Translations under genes and position numbers: made by a program
Assembly (NCBI GenBank): GCA_022447225.1
Contig: JAKVAZ010000001.1
Location: forward strand, 124,001-188,000
Length of the DNA stretch: 64,000 nucleotides
Direction of reading: 5' to 3'
Origin: Fuerstiella sp.
Lineage (GTDB): Bacteria; Planctomycetota; Planctomycetia; Planctomycetales; Planctomycetaceae
The notes under the pieces: model-generated
The model's input: the letters and a program-made list of their open reading frames with translations, nothing else
Database searches by the model: none
Told to the model about the DNA's origin: nothing
Part shown: positions 1-9,514 of the stretch, piece by piece
Layout of the letters: every line of letters starts with the position of its first letter
Position numbering within the stretch: position 1 is the first letter of the stretch

Positions 1-135
1 CCGTGTTCGCAGGTCATCTGCTAAATCGCTGATCGCGTACAGCTGAATATTGCGAGCCTTCCAACACGCATCAAAGTGCGCAATTTGTGCGACTGGTCCG
101 CATCCCAGAACACCGATACGCAGTTCTTTTTCCAC
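1..135 (-). CDS. Gfo/Idh/MocA family oxidoreductase, N-terminal fragment (cut by window edge)
   Basis: The 45 visible codons start at a GTG (135-133) and read VEKELRIGVLGCGPVAQIAH, then continue off the window. The GxxGCGPVA stretch after a short beta strand is the Rossmann NAD(P)-binding start of Gfo/Idh/MocA sugar dehydrogenases. The start is supported by a strong Shine-Dalgarno, GAGGTGAT, on the minus strand at 146-139. This SD overlaps the stop codon of the upstream symporter gene (144-146), so the two genes are probably one operon with coupled translation. There is no Tat signal, so the enzyme is likely cytoplasmic. Substrate unknown. Confidence 0.8.
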   Translation of the reverse strand, partial: MEKELRIGVLGCGPVAQIAHFDACWKARNIQLYAISDLADDLRTR

Positions 136-143
136 ACATCACC

Positions 144-1922
144 TCAATTTTGCGTTCTGTGTTCCACAAACAATTCGGAAAAATCTGCTGTCTGTGCCGA
201 ACCATCTGCCAAGTGTGACTGCAGTACAATGGCAGCGTCGGAAAGCTTCGATATGTCTGCAACTGAATTCTGGACTTGCTGGTGGATTTCTTCGGCAGTA
301 GCAGTTGCGGGCGTTACTTCCTTCTTCCTGAGAACGCTGAAGTCGGCAAACAGCGCATAAATTACGAACACACCAACAATCAGACCAACGCCGACTTTCT
401 TCGCGTGTACCCAGGGCGTCATGTCGACGGCACCAACGTCTTGCTGCACAAATTCTTTTTTGCATGGTGATATTTCCCCAATGACCAACTGCAGGATTAC
501 TAACCAGGCAAACACCGCCCCAAGAAAATGAAACTCGTGCATCGACTGGACGATCAAATCGAAAGGCGGCACAAAATAGCCCAGAACGATGATACCGAAT
601 CCGGCAATCAATGCGATTTTAGCGGCTTTTGGCGGCACCCGCTTTGAGAGCATGCCCACCAGAACCACCGCGAACAGAGGAATGAAATAAATTCCGTTCA
701 TCTTTTGCAGATATCCCATGATGCTGTCAGTTCCCGCAAGGAACGGGGCAATCGTCATAGCAGCAGCGGCAACAGCCCAGCCAAAAATTTTGCCTGAGCG
801 CACGATCTGTTGTTCCGTGGGATTTCTGTTGATCATGCCCTGATACAGGCCAAGGCTGAACAACGTACAGGAACTGTTCAGAGCCGAATTGAAGCTCGAC
901 AGAATGGCACCGATCATGACCGCGGCGAAGAACCCGGTCAGCGGTGCCGGCAGAACTTTGTTAACCAGCGTACCGTAAGCGTGATCAGCCCTGATGCCAT
1001 CATCCGCAAACAGAGCAACAGCGATGATTCCGGGCAGGACCAGGTAAACCGGCCCAAACAGTTTGAGTGCCCCCGTTAGCAGCACGCCTTTTTGGCCTTC
1101 CGCCAGGCTGCTGGCGCCTAAGGTTCGCTGAATGATCTGCTGGTTGGTGGTCCAGTAAAAAAATGTCAGCAAAAGGATCCCGGAAAACAATGTGCTGAAG
1201 GGTACTGAACTGTTGTTGTTACCGATTGAATTGAAGGTTTCCTCAGGGAGTTTCCCGAGCTTTTCGATACCATCGCTGAAACTGTTTTCGCCAAGGAAGA
1301 GCAGTCCGAAATACGCAATCATGACCCCCCCCACTAGCAGGCCAATCCCATTGATCGTATCCGACACAGCCACTGTTCGCAGACCACCAAAAAGTGCGTA
1401 AATCGACCCAATGATGCCTACAGTCCACACGATTGCCCACAGCACAGTCGTCTCGGATTGGATCCCGGTCAGAGTCTGTATATCCAGAATACCGATCATA
1501 CCCGTAGCGCCCGTGTAAAGGATGATGGGCAACAAAATGCAGACATAGGCCACCAGGAAGATCAGGTTGGTGATGACCTGAGTTTGGTGGTCGTATCGGA
1601 TTTCCAAATACTGTGGTACGGTCGCAATGCCACTCTTTAAAAAACGCGGCAGGAAAAACAGGGCCATGGCCACCATCCCGATTACAGACCAGACTTCCCA
1701 CACCATCACACAAAGACCGTCGTTAAATGCGGCACCGTTCAGTCCGACCAGCTGCTCCGTCGACAGATTGGTCAGCAGCAGCGAGCCTGCAATCAGTGGA
1801 AAGGTCAGTGTGCGCCCGGCAAGAAAAAAACCATTTGATGAAGTGTGATCATCATTGCGTGTCACACGGTAAGTGATTACTGCAACCAGGACTGTAAAAA
1901 AGACGAATGAAGCAACAACCAT
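144..1922 (-). CDS. Sodium:solute symporter (SSS/SLC5 family)
   Basis: This 592-residue, very hydrophobic protein has about 13-14 predicted transmembrane segments and begins with a membrane helix. Features typical of the SSS family are the early segment with LLLTNLSTEQLVGLNG, the FGGLRTVAVSD loop near residue 180, and FNSALNSSCTLFS in the second half. These match sugar-type Na+ symporters such as SglT-like proteins more than proline or pantothenate permeases, but the substrate cannot be read from sequence. The ATG is preceded by AGGACAG. The next gene downstream is a sugar-dehydrogenase-type oxidoreductase whose SD overlaps this stop codon, suggesting uptake plus oxidation of a sugar or polyol. 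Confidence 0.9.
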   Translation of the reverse strand: MVVASFVFFTVLVAVITYRVTRNDDHTSSNGFFLAGRTLTFPLIAGSLLLTNLSTEQLVGLNGAAFNDGLCVMVWEVWSVIGMVAMALFFLPRFLKSGIATVPQYLEIRYDHQTQVITNLIFLVAYVCILLPIILYTGATGMIGILDIQTLTGIQSETTVLWAIVWTVGIIGSIYALFGGLRTVAVSDTINGIGLLVGGVMIAYFGLLFLGENSFSDGIEKLGKLPEETFNSIGNNNSSVPFSTLFSGILLLTFFYWTTNQQIIQRTLGASSLAEGQKGVLLTGALKLFGPVYLVLPGIIAVALFADDGIRADHAYGTLVNKVLPAPLTGFFAAVMIGAILSSFNSALNSSCTLFSLGLYQGMINRNPTEQQIVRSGKIFGWAVAAAAMTIAPFLAGTDSIMGYLQKMNGIYFIPLFAVVLVGMLSKRVPPKAAKIALIAGFGIIVLGYFVPPFDLIVQSMHEFHFLGAVFAWLVILQLVIGEISPCKKEFVQQDVGAVDMTPWVHAKKVGVGLIVGVFVIYALFADFSVLRKKEVTPATATAEEIHQQVQNSVADISKLSDAAIVLQSHLADGSAQTADFSELFVEHRTQN

Positions 1923-2410
1923 CGTGTCTGTCCTGTTTGCTGTTATGTGGTCTGTAACCGTCAGAGCCCCGATGACACGGACTTTACTGTCCTGTATTGA
2001 ACACAGGGAAAGAAATCCGGTGTTCGATGTCTCTGATTGCAGGTACCGCGTGCAGGGTATCCGGCTGCGTCCGCACAGGAAACCAGTCTGTTTTTCAGTG
2101 CATTTTTGTTTGCCGCAATGCCAATGCTAAGTTCCTGGAATTGTCACAGCCGGAACGTTTCCAGCCGGCCGTTACTGAACGATTATTTGCAGCGGACCTG
2201 TCTTTGTTCACATCACTCGTCCCGTTGGACTGTGTGCTGCGGCTTTGTGTTTTAATTGATGGTTTGTCCGGGAGGACTGCGATTTGCACACTGTGTCGCT
2301 GCCGTCTGGCACTCCGTGTAGCCGCCGTCTGACAGACTGCAGCCATCGGAAGGTCGCCTGCTGGTGCTGCAAAAAGGAGGTTCGGACGTGAAGTCGAATT
2401 TCGGCACCGG
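1923..2410. other. Spacer without a convincing gene
   Basis: The region lies between two minus-strand genes and should contain the symporter promoter. Open frames here look like random translations. The only feature seen is a near-consensus plus-strand Shine-Dalgarno, AAGGAGG at 2374-2380, followed by a GTG micro-frame that is reported as a finding. Confidence 0.5.
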
Positions 2411-3592
2411 CTACAGATTTGCCAGCGCGTTGCCACGTTCCTGAAGCGGCAGGGCAACAGCTTGACTTCCCTGGCGATGCGACTCAAACACACCACAGAT
2501 CATCTCCAGAATCGTCGCACCTTCCAGGGCACTGCACAATGGCTGACGATCCGAGCCGATCGACGCGATTAAATCGCGAGCCGGCCGGCCATGATGTGTG
2601 ATGATTTCCGTGAGGTTATCGTATGGCTCCGGCTGACCAATACCGGCCGACGAAATCGGAACCCACGGGCGAGGTTTGTCAGTTGGCTCAAAGGGATTAC
2701 CGGGAACAAAATGGGCCAGCGGGTGTCGATCACATTTGATGGCTACGATTCCCCTGCTGCCTATAATCTGCAGTCCAAACCCATGATTGTGGGTCTGATC
2801 ACTGGCGATTGAATCAAAGCAGGCGATCACACCACCTTCCATTTCATATCGCGCGTGAACTTCGTTGCCGGCCAGCGGACCAAGTCCTTCATTGCCTTCT
2901 TTGACATCACCTTTAACAACACGACGACCGTCCTGCATCATCACTGCTGAACACGACAGTGGATTCCCGCCAAAGTAGTTGATCAGATTCATCGTGTGTG
3001 AACCGAGAACCCACAGATCTTCTCCGCCTCCGCGCCGATCACCTTTACCCCGACCACGGATTTCGAGCACTTTTCCAAGGTCCCCGTCCGCGATGAGCCT
3101 GTCGATCGCCTGCAGCGTCGGATGGTAGCGATTGCGGTGAGCAACAGCGATTTTGGCCTGATGTTTCTCGGCTGATGCGATGATCTGATCGGCTTCGCCA
3201 GGAGTACGACAAAACGGCTTTTCAACATAGATACCCTTCGCACCGGCTTCGATCGACGCGATAATCATGTCTCGATGCTGATCGGGATGCCGCGGGCAGA
3301 CCGCTACGATATGTGGTTTAACTACCGCCAACATTTTTCGATAGTCCAGGAAACTGTGTTTAGCCCCCAGACGTTTTCCGGCTTCCGCAAGCCCGTCTGC
3401 ATTCGGGTCTGCCACGGCCACAATCTCAGTCGCCGGCACGTGCATCCAGACGCTGTCCAGCCCGTGCCCATAGTTCCCGCGCCCGGTATGGCCAATCACG
3501 GCAACACGAAATTTGTCATCCGAAGCTGCCCGACCAATCAGTGGGAATGCCAGAGAAGCTGAGCTTGCGGTCAGAAATGTGCGGCGATGCAT
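2411..3592 (-). CDS. Tat-exported Gfo/Idh/MocA family oxidoreductase
   Basis: From the ATG at 3592 the protein has 393 residues (an in-frame TTG two codons upstream is the alternative). The N-terminus MHRRTFLTASSASLAFPLIG is a twin-arginine signal, as in many exported planctomycete members of this family. A Rossmann segment (FRVAVIGHTGRGNYGHG) follows. The conserved EKP motif (IYVEKPFCRTPGEAD) near residue 120 carries the lysine of the family. The C-terminal alpha/beta domain is the usual substrate domain. A periplasmic NAD(P)-dependent sugar-type dehydrogenase or a glycoside-processing role is likely; the substrate is unknown. It is encoded upstream of the symporter on the same strand but 488 bp away, so it is probably a separate unit. 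Confidence 0.85.
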   Translation of the reverse strand: MHRRTFLTASSASLAFPLIGRAASDDKFRVAVIGHTGRGNYGHGLDSVWMHVPATEIVAVADPNADGLAEAGKRLGAKHSFLDYRKMLAVVKPHIVAVCPRHPDQHRDMIIASIEAGAKGIYVEKPFCRTPGEADQIIASAEKHQAKIAVAHRNRYHPTLQAIDRLIADGDLGKVLEIRGRGKGDRRGGGEDLWVLGSHTMNLINYFGGNPLSCSAVMMQDGRRVVKGDVKEGNEGLGPLAGNEVHARYEMEGGVIACFDSIASDQTHNHGFGLQIIGSRGIVAIKCDRHPLAHFVPGNPFEPTDKPRPWVPISSAGIGQPEPYDNLTEIITHHGRPARDLIASIGSDRQPLCSALEGATILEMICGVFESHRQGSQAVALPLQERGNALANL

Positions 3593-3792
3593 GAGCAATA
3601 CTTCTGTTAAGTAGTGACCATCACGGATGGTAGCGATTATTCATCAGGTTTTTAGCTGCTTGTCCAGTGCTCGGCCAGTTGCTGACGGGCTCGCGCTGAT
3701 GGATTGCAAACGGCAGTACTGATTGACAAAGTGTATCACGGGTCGTGTTTGATCACGAATTACTATCGGCCGACGATCAGGACACCGGGGTG

Positions 3793-5141
3793 ATGAAAAT
3801 CAGCGAAACAAAAGAATCCTGGTTTCTGGTTGTGTTTTTCACTGTGTTCGTATTTGGTCTCGCGGTTGCAGACCTGGCCGCTGCAGCATCTGACAGCTCA
3901 GACGACTGGCTGCTGTTTTCGGCGAAGGGTGAACGTGCACCCGATGGTTCCGCCAGTGCTCCCGTTGTGGGCATCATCCGAGCCAACGGCAGTGCGGAGC
4001 AGTATCCCGACTTTGGAGTTCCAGGACAAAAAGGATGGCAGCTGGGACCGCAGTTTTCTGACGGGAAGTTTGTCGCGCGGAGTTTCGAAAACACCACGAT
4101 GTCTCCGGCCGGCGCAACGGTTCTGTCTGGCTGTTCGACTCCGAGTCCGGCAGGATTGAATGTGAGCTGCTTACCAATTTCGACAGTGGAGACAGTGATA
4201 TCACTGTTGATCTGGTGCTGCCTGGCAGACGGCTGCTGGTCGGCGTAATTGATAAAGATGGACAGCGTCAACTGTACGATATGGACCTGAGTGGCAGAGA
4301 CGCACGGGCAATCACCTCACCTGGCGAAGGCTTTCACTATGGGACGCACCTCAGTCCCGACCGCAGGCGTCTTTCCTGTCATCTCACAGGTGGTATCCGT
4401 CACCGCAAGAACGGACTTATCGAATCACCATTTCGTGTCGGTTACTATGCGATCAACGTGATGGGGCTGACCGGCCGCCCGCGCACACTCGTGCATGGTG
4501 AAGAGGGACATCTGTTCTTTGATCCTCGCTGGTCGCCTGACGGAAGTTCACTGATCTATCTGGACTGCCTCCCGCAGACAGACCCAGGCCACATCCGCGC
4601 CGATCTGGTACTGGCAACTTTCGACGAGTCAGCACCCGGCGGCTGGCGCAGTCGCCGGGTCACTACGGACCAGCGGCACTGGTTCGGGACGGCCTACGGA
4701 CCGGCCGACGCCCGCGGTGGTGGTTCGAACACTTCGAGCTGGTCTCCTGACGGCAGGTTCGTTACCTGGACTCGAATGACGCCCGACGCTCACATGGACT
4801 GTTATTTTGATCCGACACGTCCCAGCCACGAGGAGAACGTGTATGCCCCTGAGCGCGCCAGGGGTGGTACACAAATTTGTCTGCTCGAACCGGCAACCGG
4901 AAAGGTGATGGAACTGACTGACGCTGTCGAGCGCCGATGGGATTTTCGGCCACGCTGGTCGAAATCCGGTCGTTTGATCGCTTTCGTTCGCTGCATGGTG
5001 GGCTGTTATGCCGAACTCTGGGTGATGCGGGCAGATGGTACTAATCAGCGACGTCTGACAGCCGGCCCGGATCATGCGCCACGTGGCTGCGATCAGCCCC
5101 GGTGGGTGTACTGGCCAGGTACTGCAGTTGACCAGAAGTAA
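3793..5141 (+). pseudogene. Frameshifted TolB/WD40-like beta-propeller exported protein
   Basis: The first frame (from ATG 3793) begins MKISETKESWFLVVFFTVFV, a signal peptide, and continues with a sensible exported sequence to about 4120. It then degrades to a stop at 4248. The second frame gives propeller-like sequence from about 4117 (NGSVWLFDSESGRIECELL) to the stop at 5141. It includes repeated blades of the TolB/PD40 type (HLSPDRRRLSCH, DPRWSPDGSSLIY, SSWSPDGRFVTW, RPRWSKSGRLIAF). The two frames differ by one missing base between about 4081 and 4125; restoring it gives about 449 residues. Either the gene is a recent pseudogene or the base is a sequence error. Family members act as periplasmic propellers, often in binding or sensing roles. 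Confidence 0.8.
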
Positions 5142-5368
5142 ATACTCCTTTTGTAAGAAATCACAGTGGTGTCACAGATGTGTATTCAATTCAGCAACTT
5201 GGTTACATCCTGACTTATTACCGTGGTTTCACTCACCAAAGCCCGTCACTCATTCCGGAAATCCTTCCCCGTGAAAAAGTTCTTTCCGCGTTTTTACGCT
5301 GACAATTTATGAATGTCATTAACGGGATTGGAACCGTGTGATTTTCAGAGACGGGTGACACATCGTCT

Positions 5369-6289
5369 CTACTGTTTCGCCAGCAGCCATGCAAAAAGTC
5401 CCCTAGCCAAATGCATGCGGTTTTCTGCCTGGTGGTAGACGATACTTTGGGGTCCGTCTATCACATCATTTGTGACTTCCAGACCGCGCTTCGCCGGCAG
5501 ATCATGCATAAAGCGAGCTGTTGCCGGAGCCTGTTTCATCAATTTGCTGTTCACCTGGTAACCTGAAAATGCCTGTTTACGACGCTCAGCTTCTTTTTCC
5601 TGGCCCATACTGGCCCAGACATCTGTGTAAATAAAGTCAGCCGTGGAAACAGCATCGACAGCATCCCGCGTCTGCTGAATTTTTGCGTCAGGAAACCGTA
5701 ATTTCACACCCGGCAAAAATTCTTTGGGAAATTCAAATCCTTCCGGAACCGCCAGGGTAAATTTCAGACCGGTCATTGCCGCAGCAATCGCCAGTGATTT
5801 GGCCACATTGTTGCCATCACCAACGAAAACCAAATGGGTTCCTTCAAAGGTGTCGGCTGTTTCCTGAATGGTAAGAAGATCAGTCAACGCCTGACATGGA
5901 TGGCGCTCATCAGACAATGCATTGATCACCGGGCAGCTGCTGTACTGAGAAAAATCCAGAATCAGCTGTTGTGAAAATGTCCGCATGGTGATCATGTCAC
6001 TGTAGGAACTAAGCACAGTGGCTACGTCGGAAAGCGATTCCCGGCCATCAAGGCCGGCTTCAGCCATGGTCAGAAAAATACCGGACCCACCCAGATTGAT
6101 CATGGCAGCTTCAAAGCTGTTGCGAGTTCTCAGAGACGGTTTTTCAAAAAGCTGTACGAGCACTCGTCCGGCGTACGGAGCTGGGAGGTCGCCGGATTTG
6201 TACCGGCGTTTCAGATCTGCTGCGATACGCAGAATCTCATCAAGTTCTGCTGGAGTAACATCATCCAGGGAAGTCAGGTTTCTCGGCAT
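5369..6289 (-). CDS. argF: Ornithine carbamoyltransferase
   Basis: ArgF converts ornithine and carbamoyl phosphate to citrulline in arginine synthesis. From ATG 6289 the protein has 306 residues, the usual length; an in-frame GTG at 6310 would add seven. The carbamoyl-phosphate loop is SLRTR (52-56), with HPCQ at 130-133 and the ornithine-side SMG loop in DVWASMG from 223. The C-terminal catalytic motif, normally HCLP, reads HDLP at 262-265, so the usual cysteine is Asp. Other family members (N-acetyl- or N-succinylornithine carbamoyltransferase, aspartate carbamoyltransferase) fit less well because the SMG loop is present. No other arg gene adjoins it. Confidence 0.88.
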   Translation of the reverse strand: MPRNLTSLDDVTPAELDEILRIAADLKRRYKSGDLPAPYAGRVLVQLFEKPSLRTRNSFEAAMINLGGSGIFLTMAEAGLDGRESLSDVATVLSSYSDMITMRTFSQQLILDFSQYSSCPVINALSDERHPCQALTDLLTIQETADTFEGTHLVFVGDGNNVAKSLAIAAAMTGLKFTLAVPEGFEFPKEFLPGVKLRFPDAKIQQTRDAVDAVSTADFIYTDVWASMGQEKEAERRKQAFSGYQVNSKLMKQAPATARFMHDLPAKRGLEVTNDVIDGPQSIVYHQAENRMHLARGLFAWLLAKQ

Positions 6290-6697
6290 CGTCTGCGGGG
6301 ACCTGGTCACGATTGGGGTTCGAATTCGGGAAACCGATTATTATCTGCTTTCGAACGGTCCAAATTAAGCTCGGAATCAAGGATTCATGGTTTTTTCCGG
6401 TGGGAGAAACATAACAGGTCATCTTTCAACCATTCAGAGTGTCTGCAGACGGCCACGGGTGAACGTTTGGTGGTCTCAAGACGATTTTTTCCAAAAAGCA
6501 GCAACAAAACCTGTGAGCCATATTCAGATCTTGTTTGTTCAGCCTGATCTGAACCGTGATTTTATTCAAAAATTGGTTCTGGTGTGGTTCTGTTCATGTT
6601 GTGAACACCACCTGACAGCACACAAACAAAAATTTGAATTGGCTGGTGGCAACCCCGAACACACTGATTTTGACAGCGGCAATATCGGAGTGACGGC
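6290..6697. other. Spacer upstream of argF, no gene seen
   Basis: This stretch of about 400 bp lies between the argF start and the 3' end of the next minus-strand gene. Open frames on the plus strand lack family resemblance, a ribosome binding site and protein-like composition. No tRNA fold was found: a GGTTCGAAT-like string near 6317 does not form a T-stem. I saw no clear ARG box. Confidence 0.5.
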
Positions 6698-8314
6698 TTA
6701 TTTAGTGTCCTGTATTATCGCCTGAGCAGCATTTCTTCCACTAGCTCCCATGACACCACCACCCGGATGAGTCGCACTTCCACATAGATACAGACCCTCA
6801 ACCGGTGTGCGATAGTCGCTCCATCCCGGCACAGGTCTCATGCTAAACAGCTGGTGAAGTGACATACTGCCCTGAAAAATGTTGCCACCTGTAAGCCCGT
6901 ACACCTGTTCCAGATCAACAGGAGTCAGAATTTGTCGGTGCTCGATCGCAGACTCAAAATTCGGTGCATATTTCATAATTTCCGAGATACATCGGTCGGC
7001 AAAGGTTTCCCGATGATCTTCCCATGTGCCGTTTGCCAGCTGATAGGGTGCGAACTGGACAAATAAAGAGGCGACATGATGTCCTGGGGGAGCGATCGAG
7101 GGGTCCACGGCACTGGGTATGGTCATTTCTATGATGGGTCTTGTTGACGGATATCCCTGCCGGGCTTCAAAACAACCCTGCTCCAAATCCTGTATGTGAG
7201 CATTGATGTGGATTGTGCCGCGATGCTGAGGTCCCGGCTCATTGATGCCCGGCATTGCGGTGAAATCGGGTAGTTGATTCAGAGCAAGATTGATTTTCAT
7301 GCTGGCACTGCTGTAGTCGATCCGTTCTACGGCTGCCTGAAAGGTTGCTGGAAGTACGTCACCGGACAGCAGCCGACTAAACGTGTGCCGAGCATCTATT
7401 CCTGATGCCACATTAGCGGCTTCATATTTTGAACCGTCTTCCAGCTGGACACCACGAACATGGTTACTGTCTACTAAAATACGACTGACCGGTGCACCGG
7501 TGTGGATCTCAACACCATGACTTTGTCCGGCCGAGGCTAGAGCTTCTGACAAACGTCCCATGCCACCCCTGACATATCCCCAGACGCCACGGGCACCGCC
7601 GGCGGCTCCCATAACATGGTGAAGCAGGACATAAGCTGTCCCAGGTGCTGATACAGACTGGAAATTGCCAATAATGGCATCCGTTGCAAGTGTTCCTTTG
7701 AGTTCATCAGATTCAAACCATCGATCGAGAATGGGCAGAGCGGCTCCGGTCAGCAATTCGATCGCTTCCGGCATCTGATTTCCAAGCGATTCGATCGCTT
7801 TGTGCAAATGCACGATTTTCCGACCATCACTGATTTTTTTTCTTAGCGAACGGCGGCGCCAGGTTTTTGGCAGCGGCAGTAAATCCGGTGGTGTACTGCT
7901 CAGAATCGGTTCCAGTTTTTCAGCCACGTTCGTCAGTAGAGATTCATAACGGGGCCATGCTTCCGCGTCCTTCGCTGAAAACTTCAAAATCTCAGCATAA
8001 TTCGAGGTGTCATCTGCCCCCAGAATAAGTGATCGGCCGTCGTCAAACGGTGTGAACGAAGATGGTGTTCTCGCCAGGACTTCGTAGCCATATTGCTTCA
8101 GCTCAAGTTCCTGTTCGATCTCCGGCAGAAGCAGACTAATGACATAGGCTGCCGTAGACACTTTGTAACCCGGCCATAACTCCTCAGTTACACAGGCTCC
8201 ACCCACAATTGGCCGTCGCTCGAGTACCAGCACACTTCTGCCGGATCGCGCTAAATATGCTGCACACACCAGCCCGTTATGTCCACCGCCAATGATGATT
8301 GTGTCATACTTCAT
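6698..8314 (-). CDS. FAD-dependent NAD(P)-binding oxidoreductase, PYROXD2/phytoene-desaturase-like
   Basis: The 538-residue protein opens with YDTIIIGGGHNGLVCAAYLA, a GxGxxG FAD-binding motif, followed by LVLERRPIVGGACVTEELWPG. This is the amine-oxidase/CrtI-type N-terminus. The C-terminal second FAD motif reads GLYLCGSATHPGGGVMGASG. The closest general group is the PYROXD2/COG1233 branch rather than a dedicated carotenoid CrtI, because no crtB or other carotenoid gene is adjacent. It probably oxidises or isomerises a polyene or lipid-like substrate, but that is inference. It is divergent from the lipoprotein gene at 8414, sharing a 99-bp promoter region. Confidence 0.85.
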   Translation of the reverse strand: MKYDTIIIGGGHNGLVCAAYLARSGRSVLVLERRPIVGGACVTEELWPGYKVSTAAYVISLLLPEIEQELELKQYGYEVLARTPSSFTPFDDGRSLILGADDTSNYAEILKFSAKDAEAWPRYESLLTNVAEKLEPILSSTPPDLLPLPKTWRRRSLRKKISDGRKIVHLHKAIESLGNQMPEAIELLTGAALPILDRWFESDELKGTLATDAIIGNFQSVSAPGTAYVLLHHVMGAAGGARGVWGYVRGGMGRLSEALASAGQSHGVEIHTGAPVSRILVDSNHVRGVQLEDGSKYEAANVASGIDARHTFSRLLSGDVLPATFQAAVERIDYSSASMKINLALNQLPDFTAMPGINEPGPQHRGTIHINAHIQDLEQGCFEARQGYPSTRPIIEMTIPSAVDPSIAPPGHHVASLFVQFAPYQLANGTWEDHRETFADRCISEIMKYAPNFESAIEHRQILTPVDLEQVYGLTGGNIFQGSMSLHQLFSMRPVPGWSDYRTPVEGLYLCGSATHPGGGVMGASGRNAAQAIIQDTK

Positions 8315-8413
8315 CCGTGCTGATTCTCTGCTGTGCTGAAGGTCAGAAACAAATACCGTATGATTGGACCGTTACCCACCATCGGACCACAAACACCCTG
8401 ATACCTTTTTCTC

Positions 8414-9514
8414 ATGAAATACTTTTTCAGCTTATTCATTTTGCTGGTGTCGTTTGGTTGTTCTTCGGAAGAAAAACCGACCGGAAACGTCGTGGCACCG
8501 GAACCAGAAACCCAGACACCCGAAAAAGATGATTCCGCAGCGATTGATGTTCTTTCCCAAATTGGCGCACGCACAAAAAAGAACGCTGATGGTCTAGTTA
8601 TTGAAGTGAACCTGAGAAAAACGCAGGCGAATGATGAAACACTGCGTGCCATTGCTCCACTCAAACATGTCCGGGCATTGCTACTGAACGATCTGGAGAT
8701 TACAGATGCGGGCCTTGAGGTATTCAGTGAGGTCGACTGGCCACTGGTAAACCTGGACCTGCGCGGCTGTCCCGTTTCCAACAGAGGTCTGGCTCTGCTT
8801 ACCGAAGTTACTTCTCTCAAAGCACTCCGCCTGTCGGGGAGCAACAGCAGGACTTCCGTTGACGATGACGGCATGAGCGCCGTTGCCGCACTTAAAAATC
8901 TCAAAGTCCTGTCACTCGACAAACTTTGGATCACCAATACGGGTATCGAACGATTGCTGCCGCTCAACCAGCTCGAAGAGCTCTACCTGGCTGAAACCAC
9001 AATCGACGATGATGCCTTGATGTTGCTGGCAAAATTAGAAAACCTTCGCAAACTGCGATTATCAAAAAACCAGATTTCTGACTCGGGCCTGAAGCACCTC
9101 ACCAGCCTTGAGCAACTGGTTGAACTGGATCTCAGCGAAATTTCCCTGCTTTCTGATGAAGGGATGCAGCACCTGAGTGGTCTCACCACTCTGCAGAAAC
9201 TGAATTTATGGCGCGTTCCGGTGAGCAATTCCGGTGTAATGCAGCTCAAACCGCTTACCAATCTGGAATGGCTGAATCTGGACAACACCAGATTGTCTGA
9301 CGACGGATTATCGGCACTCGTCGAGATGAAAAAAATATCTTTTCTTCATCTCGGATCGACTCAGGTATCTGACTCGGGACTTCCACAACTGTCAGGTCTG
9401 ACCAGTCTCAAAGATCTTAAAGTCACACGAACAAGTGTATCAGCAGCTGGTGTAGCTGATTTACAAAAGAGCCTGCCCAACACAGAGATTCAGCTTGAGT
9501 ATATAGCCAAGTGA
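8414..9514 (+). CDS. Leucine-rich-repeat lipoprotein
   Basis: The 366-residue protein starts MKYFFSLFILLVSFGCSSEE, a lipoprotein signal with lipobox VSFGC and acylated Cys at residue 16. A low-complexity linker (about 17-45) precedes roughly ten leucine-rich repeats of about 24 residues. They have the pattern LxxLxxLxLxxTxIxDxGLxxL (for example SLEQLVELDLS, TTLQKLNLWRVPVSNSGV, TNLEWLNLDNTRLSDDGL). This is the RNI-like or cysteine-containing LRR type common in planctomycetes. It likely sits on the periplasmic face of a membrane and binds proteins or glycans; no enzymatic motif is seen. It has its own promoter region, shared with the divergent oxidoreductase, and ends just before the AT-rich spacer. 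Confidence 0.88.
   Translation: MKYFFSLFILLVSFGCSSEEKPTGNVVAPEPETQTPEKDDSAAIDVLSQIGARTKKNADGLVIEVNLRKTQANDETLRAIAPLKHVRALLLNDLEITDAGLEVFSEVDWPLVNLDLRGCPVSNRGLALLTEVTSLKALRLSGSNSRTSVDDDGMSAVAALKNLKVLSLDKLWITNTGIERLLPLNQLEELYLAETTIDDDALMLLAKLENLRKLRLSKNQISDSGLKHLTSLEQLVELDLSEISLLSDEGMQHLSGLTTLQKLNLWRVPVSNSGVMQLKPLTNLEWLNLDNTRLSDDGLSALVEMKKISFLHLGSTQVSDSGLPQLSGLTSLKDLKVTRTSVSAAGVADLQKSLPNTEIQLEYIAK

Noticed and set aside
6310-6345. GGTTCGAAT-like string, as in a tRNA T-loop
   Set aside because: The flanking bases do not pair into a T-stem and no acceptor or anticodon stem was found.
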